Shown here in pieces: positions 1 through 10,516 of a stretch of DNA of 64,000 nucleotides; position 1 is the first letter of the stretch, and each line of letters begins with the position of its first letter. The notes under the pieces were generated by a model. It searched no databases. It saw nothing but the letters and a program-made list of their open reading frames with translations, and was not told the DNA's origin. Source of the stretch: Mixophyes australis (Eukaryota; Chordata; Amphibia; Anura; Limnodynastidae); the NCBI GenBank assembly GCA_036250195.1, contig JAVHZZ010000003.1, positions 56,419,021-56,483,020 on the forward strand. Reading direction: 5' to 3'. A program made the position numbers and the translations under genes.

Positions 1-670
1 TTTAAAATTATTATTTTTTTGTTATCCATGAGACTCATGGATCTCCCCTGCATACTAACACGATTACAGCCATTGATATTTGAATATAACAGCAGCTTAG
101 ATTTAAGCTGCCATCACATCTTCGTTACTCTAATAGTATTAGTAGCAGGGTAGAACTGGACCTTTCCTACACGCCAATATATCTTGCCCAACTAATATAA
201 TCCCTGATCATGTAATCATGACGACAATAGGTTGCTTAGCAACGACAGACACTAATTAGAAAAGCACTTGGTGCCCTCGCATTCAGCACCTGGTATTCCT
301 GTTTAATACTTGGTACTGGCCATTGTATGGGGAGGAATTGAAACAAGAGTCGCCTGCTCCTTTGGGGAGTTAATGGCCACAATCCAGGTACAAACACGAT
401 GGCGTCTGCCATATATACAGAGTAGTTAGGGGCAATATACTATTATGCTATTTACAATCCACTGACAGACTAATGCTGTGTATTGCATAAGCACAAGTGG
501 AGTATTTTGCTACTAAGTCTACCAATTTAACAGCATTTCCTGAATGTGTAGACCTGTAAAAGGCACTGTCTGTAAATGGTCGCTTATAGCATTAATGCTT
601 TTATTCAGCAGTCATATTGGAAAACATGTATTCTGCATCTACAAATATTGCACTTTGTTACAACAATTTA

Positions 671-927
671 CAGCGTTCTCCACCAAAAATGTTGACAGCC
701 GGGTGACATTAAGAAGTAGCTGGGTGGGGGCAGTTGTAATACTTTGCAATAATATTGAAATATGTTGGAGGTTAATGCCCACACCTGCCAGGACTGGTCA
801 GACAGGTGGTCAGTGGTCTAATGCATACTGCTGGCTGTTATAATAGAATAAACCATTGTTTCTCTCATTAGAATAGGACTCAGTTGGGCTCCAAGAGCTG
901 GTTGGTAAGTAAAAACGGCTGGGTGTA
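671..927 (+). mobile_element. Nonautonomous hAT-like element, family A, copy 1 (3' end eroded)
   Basis: Begins CAGCGTTCTCC and shares long stretches with 38014-38292, for example the tracts around ATACTTTGCAATAATATTGAA, CCCACACCTGCCAGGACTGG and GACTCAG.TGGGCTCCAAGAG. A third copy in the opposite direction lies at about 28880-29100. The better-kept starts at 28880 and 38014 read CAGTGTTCTCCCCAG, which has the CAG start usual for hAT elements. The far terminal repeat is missing here. Confidence 0.6.
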
Positions 928-1066
928 ACTTGTGTCAGTGTATGATCTAATTCTCACCTGCATTCTTCTTTTCTGAAAATATAAATAGATAAGAAAACCC
1001 TCCAGCGCTCTATAATCCAGTGCTGCTTAATAAACCTCTGCCAACCATACACCAGTTGTGAAAAGA

Positions 1067-1360
1067 ATATAAAAAGAAGATAGAAGTGAATCCAGCGCTC
1101 CAGATATCTCCCAAAGAGACCAGACAGAACCCTTATTAAGGGTAATAGAAGATAGTCTGACTGTATTACGCTATTGTGGTCATTTTTATTTTATTACTTG
1201 TACAACTGGAATACCTGTGTTATTAATAAGAAGAATTGAACATTACACAGAACGCCAATATAAGTATTTGTTTGTTTTCTATTACCCTGACTAAGGGTTC
1301 TGTCTGGTCTCTTTGGGAGATATCTGGAGCGCTGGATTCACTTCTATCTTCTTTTTATAT
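1067..1360. mobile_element. Fold-back MITE with about 82-bp inverted arms
   Basis: The left arm (1067-1148) starts ATATAAAAAGAAGATAGAAG, and the right arm (about 1277-1360) is its reverse complement ending in the same bases. The arms include CCAGCGCTCCAGATATCTCCC and the AGACCAGACAGAACCC block. The central 130 bp is AT-rich with no open frame. The terminal TA suggests a Tc1/mariner-type target, but the class is not settled. Confidence 0.75.
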
Positions 1361-1447
1361 TGTTTTCTGAAAGTGCCTGACACAGTATAACTCCAGCATA
1401 ATAATCCTTGCGTTATCCCAGTGAAGCCTACAATTTAATTTTTACTG

Positions 1448-1655
1448 CCACAGCAATACACAAACACATACCAGGGTCAATTTAATCACAAGCCAATTAA
1501 CCTACCAATATATCCCATGGACTGTGAGAAAAGCAGAGCACCGGGAAGTACACACAAGCAAACACGGGGAGAAGATACAAGCCCCATACAGATATCACTC
1601 TGGTCAGAATGGTACACTAATGCCCAGTGCTGGGAGCAGGAACACCAATTACTGT
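1448..1655 (-). repeat. Degraded tRNA-derived SINE
   Basis: Weak but collinear match to the intact SINEs at 19965 and 57115: GGGTCAATTT, AGCCAATTAACCTAC, a worn GTGAGA..GAGCACC..GA block, AACACGGGGAGAA.ATACA and CCATACAGAT. Minus orientation. Much older than the copies at 20, 24, 47 and 57 kb. Confidence 0.55.
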
Positions 1656-1968
1656 GATACAGAATCACCCCCCATATCTTGAAGCTTCAGTTCTGAAAAT
1701 CTCTGGAAATTTTTTTTTATTCCTGTAACTGTTTACTCTTCTTGTTGCCCTTCACAAAGTATTTTCTAAATTCTCATTTCACAATAATCTTTCACATATC
1801 TCCCTACTTACTATTGAAATAGAGACACAATCATTTTGTACGACATACGTAACAGTATTGAAGTGTTACCTAGTATGTATTACAGTGTTAATGAGTGTCG
1901 CCTATTGTCCTTAACATACATTTACAGAATGTGAATCTATTTTGATTTAAAAACGTTATTATCTATAC

Positions 1969-2116
1969 CAGGCCTGTCCAACCTGCGGCCCTCCAGGTGT
2001 TGTGAAACTACAAGCCCCAGCATGCTTTGCCAGTAGACAACCTGTTGATAGCTGGAAGGGCATGCTGGGACTTGTAGTTTCACAACATCTGGAGGGCCGC
2101 AGGTTGGACAGGCCTG
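1969..2116. mobile_element. 148-bp hAT-type fold-back MITE with perfect 8-bp TSD
   Basis: Flanked by the identical 8-mer ATCTATAC at 1961-1968 and 2117-2124. The element begins CAGGCCTGTCCAACCTGCGG and ends with its complement. The two arms are about 57 bp and differ at two positions only, so the whole element can fold into one hairpin. The 8-bp TSD and CAG ends point to the hAT superfamily. A single decayed arm of the same family is at 37891-37939. Confidence 0.9.
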
Positions 2117-2146
2117 ATCTATACAGAAGAGGTGCAATATACTTAC

Positions 2147-2219
2147 CCTGCCTGTTACTGTTTGTCATTGTGATCATGCTGCCATCTTCTGCAAATCCTT
2201 TCTCCAAATTATCTAGTAT
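2147..2219 (-). CDS. TRAPPC12: TRAPPC12 exon 7 (residues 567-590 plus one base)
   Basis: A 73-bp exon: 24 codons plus one base. The acceptor is ATATTGCAG before ATACTAGAT, and the donor is GTAAGT at 2146-2141. The product is ILDNLEKGFAEDGSM followed by ITMTNSNRQ. In human the aligned segment is ILANLEQGLAEDGGM followed by SSVTQEGRQ and then the TPR part. The next exon is outside the window. A 148-bp fold-back MITE ends 30 bp from the exon boundary inside intron 7. Confidence 0.92.
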
Positions 2220-3722
2220 CTGCAATATAAATAAAAAAACAAAACAAAAAACATACGTCAGAGATTTTATTTATTAGATGAAAAATGTTGATTCACAAGT
2301 TCCCAAACAGTTAGGTCTCTCATCCCTCTATCTATTGTGTCTCCTCTGTCTCTAGTCAGTCTGGGAGCATACACCAGCATAGACATACCAGCTCACATGA
2401 ATGAAATCTGAGTCATTAAGGAAAGCAAGGCAAAAAAAGGGAGTAAAGGTCCCCGGGACAACCCAAGTTAAAATGCAAGGGGTGCAAATGACTTTACTAT
2501 TTTACACATAAAAGTTAAATACTGGCTGTTTTTTTCATGCACCACACAAATACTTGATAGCTTTATTTTTACACTGAATATTAAAGTTAATCTAGGACAT
2601 GCCCTACTCCAACTATAAATCTGTCCCTACATTTTAAATGTACCTCCCCCTCCAATGCAGAATGGTTTTGCCCAGGTGTAAAGTTACTCCTTTTTTATGC
2701 TTTACTCTCCTTAATGACTCAGGCCCAATGTGTTTATAACACAAATGTCAGGATAGCGTAACAGGAATAACTAACTGCTTCACAACTGACCGGTCATTCC
2801 AAATATACCATCAGCCTTAAGGAGACGCATTCTTATGTAAGAACTGTAACTTACCACTATTGTATGAAGTCAGAGCCGGACAAATGCTTCCTGGCTACCA
2901 CCTAAGGTCAGAGGTCTGTATTCCTGAATATCAGCAGCTTATTAACATATCAATAATAATAATAATAATTTAAAAAGGGATGTTCCACTTGGACCTACCT
3001 TGGCGCTAAAAACTCTCCATTCCCAATTGTAGTACTCTCCTGGGAACTTCCCCTGAGCTACTGTATTGGATCTCTCGTTACATAGAGCGCAGTCCTCTGC
3101 CGAAAGTGTGAAAGGTGGGGATGGGGGGGTATCCTCTAAAGTACTATTATTTTAATTTAACGACTGAGGGTTTTTGTATATCCTATTACACACGCAAATA
3201 ACCCCCCCCCCCCAAAAAAAAAACCCTTTCTTACACTGACGAGTCTCAATAAGACAAGACAGTCTGCCAGAAGGTGTGTTTTTTGCCACAGCGCCCTCTT
3301 GCAATGTTTTGAATAAGAGTGGCTTATCTGCACATTGTGCATAGAGAGGACGCTTAAAAATCTCCATAAGGCTGTTCAGTATTTTGATACATTTTGAATC
3401 AAAATTACATCAATTAGTTTGTCATTATTTACTACACTTAGACTCCCGATTAGAACACCTATACAAAAAAAATTAAATTGTACAATATAACTGAAGAAAT
3501 TTGCATATGAAAATTGCATAGACCGATTAACATTGACATTCCTTTCTCATGACCAGAATATGGACATACAATTTATAAATGCAATACAGAATTGACTTCT
3601 ATTGTACATTTAGCGGCCCCTTAAAATCTAAATACAGATGCAGTAAAATGTGGATTCTCACAGGGTTTGAAGAATGTAAATGGATTTTCCACAGGAGATG
3701 CATTTTGCCCAGTCGCACCTAC
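2220..3722 (-). other. TRAPPC12: TRAPPC12 intron 6
   Basis: 1.5-kb intron. It holds an (AAT)n tract at about 2951-2969 and a C-run followed by an A-run at about 3200-3225. No mobile element was recognised. Confidence 0.8.
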
Positions 3723-3835
3723 CTTTAAACAAATCGTTTTCATATTATGCAATCGGTCAAGAGATTCCTGAGGACTTCCAAGATACTGGCGCAGTTCAGC
3801 GTGTAAAATCCTCATTGAAAATGGGACCATAGAGC
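3723..3835 (-). CDS. TRAPPC12: TRAPPC12 exon 6 (residues 529-566)
   Basis: A 113-bp exon that completes the split Gly codon and adds 37 codons, ending in phase 0. The acceptor is TGTTCAG before GCTCTATGG, and the donor is GTAGGT. The product reads (G)[19 protein letters not shown] followed by [18 protein letters not shown], matching human [19 protein letters not shown] closely. It is helical and leads towards the TPR region. Confidence 0.94.
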
Positions 3836-4932
3836 CTGAACATAGAATATGCAAAATATTACTTATGTACATACACTGCATGGTATAATAATTAGAAAGA
3901 TCTATTGTATTTCTAGTGCTGGCTCGGTGCACAATCATGAAATACGTATTTTCTGCCAAAACCGAGGTGATTATTTTTTTCAAAGTTCTCCAAGGCACTT
4001 TTACATCTTGCATGAATCATTATGTATCGGGACAGTCGTACACAGTCAGTTTCCCTATACCACTTCTCCACAGCCAAACCACTGGGCCAGGACAGAAGGT
4101 TAAAAGAACCAATCGGCTGCCAGACTGAGCACAATGTTATGTATTATACATTCAGTAATGCATATATTTTCTGGTCCTATATGTTATATGCAGGGTGAGC
4201 GCAGTCAGTATGTTAGATATAAATGGTGAGAAGGGGTTTTCATTGTAAGCTACTGTTGCCCTATCACATTCTCTATCAATATCTGGTCCTATATTGGTTA
4301 AGCTTGGAGATTTATAGGGCTATAAATATAAAAGATAGGATAGTTTGTTTGTCTTCTTGAACACACAGAAACTAAATTCAACAATTTATTTACATATTAC
4401 CTGCGGTTTTCTTGACTCATTAAAATTAATGCATTCAAGGATCCTAGCTTCTAAAAAAAACAGTCTTTCCTTTCCAACTAACTGTGTCTCAGGTTCCTCA
4501 CATAAGCAAATCTAAAAAATAAATAAAATAAAAATCTGTGAATAGTTCTACTTAATATTTTAAGCGCTTGTCAAGAATGAACTGAATTAATATGGAGTGA
4601 AAAGAATGGCTGACTAAATCCATTTGACCAATGACGTTACGTTAAACGCAGTTTATCCAATGCGATCATGTCTGTCATGCGACGCATTAACCTCCATAAG
4701 CAGAGTCAATGCGGGATGCTGTGTGAGTCCAATGAATGCAAGTAAGCGGGACAGCAGTGCCAGAAGTACTGCGCCGCAATGCAAACACTCCCAACCGCAA
4801 GCACAACGGCTTGTCGATATGGTCCAATTGAAACCAATACGTTCCATTCCAATACCTGCAATTAAAACCCCTAGTGACAGCATGTAGGTATAAAATTGTC
4901 TCTGTGGATACATATAAAAGAACAGGTTACAT

Positions 4933-5500
4933 CCGCGGTTCCCAAAGTGTGCGCCGCGGCTCCCAGGGGTGCCGCGGCGCTGTCACAGGGGTGCCGCGGG
5001 CCAGCCATAAAAAAAAGCAACAAACACCACATAAACTTACCAATCCACGCGGCGCCGGGACCCAGCACTGACAAGCTGCGTGAGAGAGGAGGATGCTGGG
5101 TCCCGGAGCCGCTCGGATTGGTAAGTTTATGTGTTGTTTGTTTTTTTTCTATGGCTGGCGCGGGGCAGAGTGAGAGGGAGCGTGAGAGAGGGCAGAGGAG
5201 GGAGACAGCGTGAGAGAGGAGGGGGACAGCGTGAGAGAGGAGGGGGACAGCGTGGCAGAGGGGACAGCGTGAGAGAGGGCAGAGGGGGAAGTGTAAGAGG
5301 GGGTAGCGTGTCTGGATGCAGAGGGGGCATTTGTGCATACAACTAAATAAGTATTTCTGTCCTGACCTAAATACTTCTTACATTTTTTTGACCCAACTAC
5401 TTCAAAATAATTACTGAGCAGTCCTGTTTTAGGAGGGGTGCTTTGAAAAATTATAGAGACTCTAAGGGTGCCGCGAACTGCAAAAGTTTGGGAACCACTG
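4933..5500. mobile_element. 568-bp nonautonomous hAT (Charlie-like) element with perfect TSD
   Basis: Flanked by identical GGTTACAT at 4925-4932 and 5501-5508. The left end CCGCGGTTCCCAAAGTGTG and the complement of the right end, CAGTGGTTCCCAAAC, form the short imperfect terminal repeat of the hAT-Charlie type. Inside, the stretch from about 5010 to 5150 folds back on itself (AAACTTACCAATCC against GGATTGGTAAGTTT). A purine-rich tandem tract with units like GAGAGAGGAGGGGGACAGCGT lies at about 5170-5290. It encodes no transposase; the open frames over it are byproducts of the repeats. Confidence 0.9.
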
Positions 5501-8079
5501 GGTTACATGATAGAGGAAATCTAATGCTACTAAAAACAAACAATATTGTGTTACTCCTCTGCACAATAGCAGTTCAGTTACCATTTAGATGTTTCCTCCC
5601 TGAATTACGTGCAGTAATTACTAATGTATAAAAGCAACGATACATAAAACCGGGACTATTGTTTTATTTCATTCTGCTGGAACAATTTTACTACTATGTA
5701 CCATGATGTTTTATCCTTTTATGTATATTCATAGAAGCAAACAGGAGCTCCATTAGCCAGCACCCCCCTTATCCATAAAAGCTATATTTAGAGTCAGCCA
5801 GGACAATGCATTGTGTGATGGGGGCATGTAAGCTGAGAGCAGGCACACGTTCTGCCAATGCCATCCTGGGCTTTCTTACAAACTGAAAGAGGCAGACTGA
5901 CCCAAGGCAGCCAGCCGTCCTGCCACAACCTAGGCTGAGCGCATCCTAATTAGAGCCTGCAGAGAGGAGCTTGCCACACAGAACAGGGCGAAATGCAGAA
6001 CGACAGCTTTACCACTAGTACTCAGCTGGGACAAAGGTCAGTATATATTGTCTACACAGAACGCCAAATACACTGTTACCGGAGGTACAAGCCATGTGCA
6101 GTTATTTTCTTTTTACATCAGAGTCAGAAAAACACCCATTTCAGATCATGTAAAAATGAACACCTTATAATGTAAAAAATTAATAAAACCTGCGAGCATA
6201 CAAGGCATCTTTTTAGGCGCTCACTAAAAGGAACAGGATGGATCCACAAATGATGTATAGATTATATACAGTTTTGTGCAAGAGTATAAAGTTGTAACAT
6301 TTTCTGCAGACAAAACCTTTCTACATTTGTAATATTTTACTGTTGGAATAATTGTCCTTATGTAGAACTCAGAGTGATATCTGCCCGATAAAGATCCAAT
6401 AGATATCAATAGAAACATTACTCGGTATGTGACTACCGGGTCTCAGGTGTGGCCCTCTTCTGACCGCACTTCTAGAAATTATCTGGCTGCTCGGAGGGCT
6501 GAACAGATGGAAACGGATCACCCTGCACAGGATCGGCCCATGTGTCTACTTTTATCTGTTGTCATTGTGATCACCACACTATAACAGACCAGGCTGCCAC
6601 TAACTGGCTGACAGTGTTGTCTGAGTAAGGCTAAGAATGCTGTGCATGGTTCATGTAGAGACAGAGAAGTTGCTCACTGAGCGACTCCAAAGCAATGAAA
6701 CAGGGAGAACACATTAGCTTGTTATTTCACTTTTAAATGTTACAGGACACTAACTTATAGGAACATTATTGTGGAGCCTCATATTGTTGGGTCTCATAAC
6801 AGTTGTGAATGGTCCGGATTACTTTTACACTTTCCTGTGGATCTCATTCACAGTGCTATAAATGTAAACTTATAGGCATAAACAGGAATAAAAGCTGTAT
6901 CACAGCACAGTGTATAATCTATGAGGGGAAAAATATTTTTAATGTAGGTGGTTGATAAATGTCAAATTAAAACAAATATCACTCTGAAGAGATCTTCAAT
7001 TATAATCCTTCAATTACACCTTCTGATATCATTGGTTCTCCAGTTTAATATTCTTCACCCAAAAGGGTCCAACATCGCTTTGTGGGTGGGTCCAAAAACT
7101 GATCAACATCAGTCTGGGTCATCTATACCTCAAGCCTGGGATGGGGTGGACTATTTCCCCTCCCCCATAATAAAGCCCAACTGGCAAAATCATAGGGTCA
7201 GCCCCAGCGCCCACAGGGTCAGCCGAGAACTGGTCGGTGTGTACTGAAACTAGATTAAATCTGATTCCGCTCCCCCTGACTCACCGGCACTAGATTATTT
7301 TTGTTCGTGGGGGCAGCCCAGTATTTCCTGGCTTTACCAACTCACTTCAGATCTCTTATGTACAATCCCAAGTAAAACCTACGAACAGTTTAGTATATTT
7401 CTGGTGTATGTTATATTTTGGGGCATACAATATACTTAATATGCAATACAAAATGGCTAAAAGGAGAATGTAATAAAAACCATTTCTATCTGAACCTGTG
7501 TGTTTACTATTACAAATCAGTTTACCTAGGAGTGCTGATACATCTGCTGCAGTCACACAAGACACAACTAACACACTAACTCCCACTCTAATTGATGTAC
7601 CATCAAACCTATTGCCAATACTCATTGGGCTGTACTTAAACTTTTATCCATAATGAATGTGGCTGTCGGTCACCAATCTTATTCTCCACGTCTGCTCCTC
7701 TCAGTCAGTCCATATATTGACTCCCATTTTGTAGAGTTCAATGCTAAGATCTACTTCTAGCAATGTTATCCGTATTGATGAATTTATAGTTCATATATTG
7801 GTAGTCTCAACACACGACGTTTATTTCATCCTTTTTATGCCATTTGGACTTATTCTTCATCCAGATACAAGAATAAATATATAGTCATCTGCCACCAATA
7901 TGTTGGCAGAATTCCAACCTCTCAACATACATACAATGGTCTGCAAAATATCCAACCCCTTAAAAGTCAACCGATTTGTCTGCATTACAAAGGACATCTG
8001 TACAGACATCTGTACAGATTGTCCCAGACAGTATTTTTACTGCACACCAGTATGCACTTAAAGTTCATTCACTTGGGAT

Positions 8080-8299
8080 GTAAGCTCGTATGAGCAGGGC
8101 CCATCTTCCCTCCTGTCTCCATACCTGTTCTTCCACTCCGTCTCTACTGTATCTGCATGCCTGGAGTTTCTGAAGTACTGGTACTTTGTGTTTATTGTTC
8201 TGTACTGTCTTACCCTGTATAGTCTACTGTTTGTACCATGTGCGGCGCTGCGGAAACCTTGTGGCGCTTTACAAATAAACGATAATAATAATAATAATT
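8080..8299 (+). mobile_element. L2-type LINE 3' end, 5'-truncated
   Basis: GATGTAAGCTCGTATGAGCA and the end TGTGGCGCTTTACAAATAAA followed by (AAT)n match the tail of the L2 copy at 39524-40573 (TTGTACGCTCCTCTGAGCAG and TTGTGGCGCCTTATAAATAA). It lies inside the Tc1 element, so it inserted after it. Confidence 0.75.
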
Positions 8300-8619
8300 T
8301 TCAAACCCATAATTCGATACTGTTTGCATAAGTATTAATCCCCATGTGCTATGGAAGATGAAGTATATTGCCATAACAATGGCTTTTAATTAGCCTCTAC
8401 CTGTGATTATCAAAAGTAAGCTATGAATTAATTCAACTGTGAATCTGAAGGAAAGCTGTGACGACCAACGAGCAATCTTAGATAATTAAAGATAAAGCTA
8501 TAGACATGTTCAAAATGGTTACAAAATAATATCCCAGTGAGCACTGTTTGATCAATTGTGAGGAAATGGAAGCGGCATCAGTGTCACCCAGACTCTGCTT
8601 AGACAAAGCCATCCCTCAA

Positions 8620-9373
8620 AACTCAGCATGAGAGCAAGAAGGAGACTTGTGAGGAAGCCACAGAGAGGCCAACTGTCACTGTGCAGGAGCTACAGGGCTC
8701 AGGGGCTGAGACTGGAGGGAAGGTCCACGAGACAACCATGTGAAGAGCTCTACCTAAAACACGCCTGGAGATTGCCAGAACACATCAGTGACCCAGCTAA
8801 AATGTGGAACAAGGTTTTAGGGTCAGATGAGACAAAAGAATGCAGTTTTTTTTGTCCTAATTCAAACTGCTGGTGTGGTGCAAATCTAACTGCCCATTCT
8901 TCAGGAAACACCATCACAACAGTAAAGTATGTGGGAGGCAGCATCATGCTTCCTCAACGAGGACTGGGAATCTTGTTAAACTTGATGGACGGATGGACAG
9001 TGCTAAATACATGGAGATACTGCAAGACAACTAGCTTCAGTCTGCTAGAATACTAAAGCTTGGGACACCGTTCACCTTTCAGCAGGACAATGATCCCAAA
9101 CACAAGGCCAAAGCAACACTGGTGTTGAACAGAAAGGTGAATGACCCACAATGATTAAGTCAAAGTCCAGATCTCAATTCAATTAAGAATCTGTTGCATG
9201 ATTTGAAAAGTGCAGTCTACAAGCCTCATCCAACCAACCTGAACAACATGGAACCAATCTGCAAGGAAGAATGGGCCAAAATCACTCCCAAACAGTGTGC
9301 CCACCTAATAGAAACTTACCCCAACAGGCTTAAAGCTGTTACTGCAGCAGAAGCTGGTCCTACAAAGTACTAG
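8620..9373 (+). pseudogene. Tc1 transposase pseudogene
   Basis: The open part 8628-9056 contains W.KVLGSDETK (the first catalytic Asp region), NTITTVKYVGGSIMLP and other family blocks. After a stop at 9054 the frame shifts, and the next blocks appear as FQQDNDPKHKAK (second Asp), WPSQSPDLN-like and PTNLNNMEPICKEEWAKI. Tc1 transposases cut and paste their element with a DD34E active site. Stops and frameshifts make this copy inactive. Confidence 0.8.
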
Positions 9374-9896
9374 ACTGCAGGGGGTGAATACATATGCAAG
9401 CATATTTTTTTAAAAAATAATTAGCAGACAAATAATCAATTAAGAGTTTGAAATGTACCTAATGAGCCTACTACTTCACAATAAGAATAATATCTGTGTA
9501 AGTGTCATTTGTAATACAGACAAATCTGCTGACTTTTTCAGGGGGTTTAATACATTTGCAAGCCACTATGTATACACATGGTCCTATCTTAAGCCTGTGA
9601 AAGTTGCACTGTACATAGATAAGCCAATGACGGTGACACATTTCAGTGGTCTTATGCCAATGTCAAGGGGAACTGCCTTATCCCAAAACAAATGCAAACA
9701 GTCTTGGCCTCTTTAAATGAATACGTTTGGATCAGTATAGGAGTCCTTCTACCAGGTCTCACCCTAACACTGTCATACTGGCACGAGGGCCCTTAGGATA
9801 AGTAAAGCGACCTCTCTGCTACTAAAAAGGTCTGGCTTGGTCTCCAAACCCCCTTGTTTTTCAAATAGATGTTCAATTGTATCAACTGTCGTTACC

Positions 9897-10516
9897 TCTT
9901 GGATGAAAAAAGATAATTTGGAACTAGAAAGGGTTCAGAGAAGGGCGACAAAATTGATAATGGGTATAAAGTCATTAAGTTATGAGGAAAGGTTAGCCAG
10001 TTTAGACATGTTTACTTTAGAAAATAGGCGTCTTTGGGGAGATATGATTACTATGCACAAATACATTAGGGGTCAATACAGAGAACTTTCATGGGAACTT
10101 TTTACCCCAAGGACTATACACAGGACACGCGGTCACCCCCTAAGGTTAGAGGAGAGGAAATTTCACAACCAGCAAAAGTTCTTTACAGTAAGGACAGTTA
10201 AGATAAAGAATTGATTGCCAGGGAAGGTTGTGATGGCAGATTCAATAGATATGTTTAAGAAAGGGTTAGATAAATTTTTAGCTGAAAAGTGTATCCAGGG
10301 ATACGACCGTTAATTAAAATAAAGGATAGTAGTGGATATAGGGTAAAAATAGGACTGCAATATTGGGTCTGGGGGGATTTTCACAATTGAAACAGATTGG
10401 CGGTTGCTTACTCTGGATTAATTTCAAATATAAGTGCAGGATCGCAGGAGATCCAAACTAGGTTGAACTTGATGGACTGGTGTCTTTTTTCAACCTCATC
10501 AACTATGTTACTATGA
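9897..10516 (+). mobile_element. CR1-type LINE 3' end with reverse-transcriptase C-terminus
   Basis: Translates to LELERVQRRATKLIMG, LSYEERLASLDMFTLENRRL and FFTVRTVK, the typical C-terminal end of CR1-clade polymerases. An in-frame stop at about 10213 and later changes show decay. The 3' end finishes with AACTATGTTACTATGATTAC, an octamer-like tail as in CR1. 5'-truncated. Confidence 0.75.

Larger units (their letters stand above)
1..2146 (-). other. TRAPPC12: TRAPPC12 intron 7 (partial)
   Basis: Starts (in transcript direction) with donor GTAAGT at 2146. It contains three mobile pieces: a hAT-like element at 671-927, a fold-back MITE at 1067-1360 and the 148-bp hAT MITE at 1969-2116, plus a worn SINE near 1450-1655. 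Positions 1-670 show nothing recognisable. The small open frames here fall within these repeats. Confidence 0.7.
7934..9570 (+). mobile_element. Decayed Tc1-like DNA transposon interrupted by an L2 tail
   Basis: The left end CAATGGTCTGCAAAATATCC and the complement of the right end, TAGTGGCTTGCAAATGTATT, are related terminal repeats of the TGGCTTGCAAAAGTATT type known from fish and frog Tc1 elements. Between them is a transposase pseudogene and a separate L2 3' end at about 8080-8299. The original element was probably about 1.4 kb. Confidence 0.8.

Noticed and set aside
544..843. 99-codon open frame
   Set aside because: Overlaps the hAT-like family A element; the part after 671 recurs at 38014 with changes that break the frame.
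4871..5346. Open frame of 155 codons and its opposites
   Set aside because: Lies over the nonautonomous hAT element and its purine repeat. No start context, domain or conserved block.
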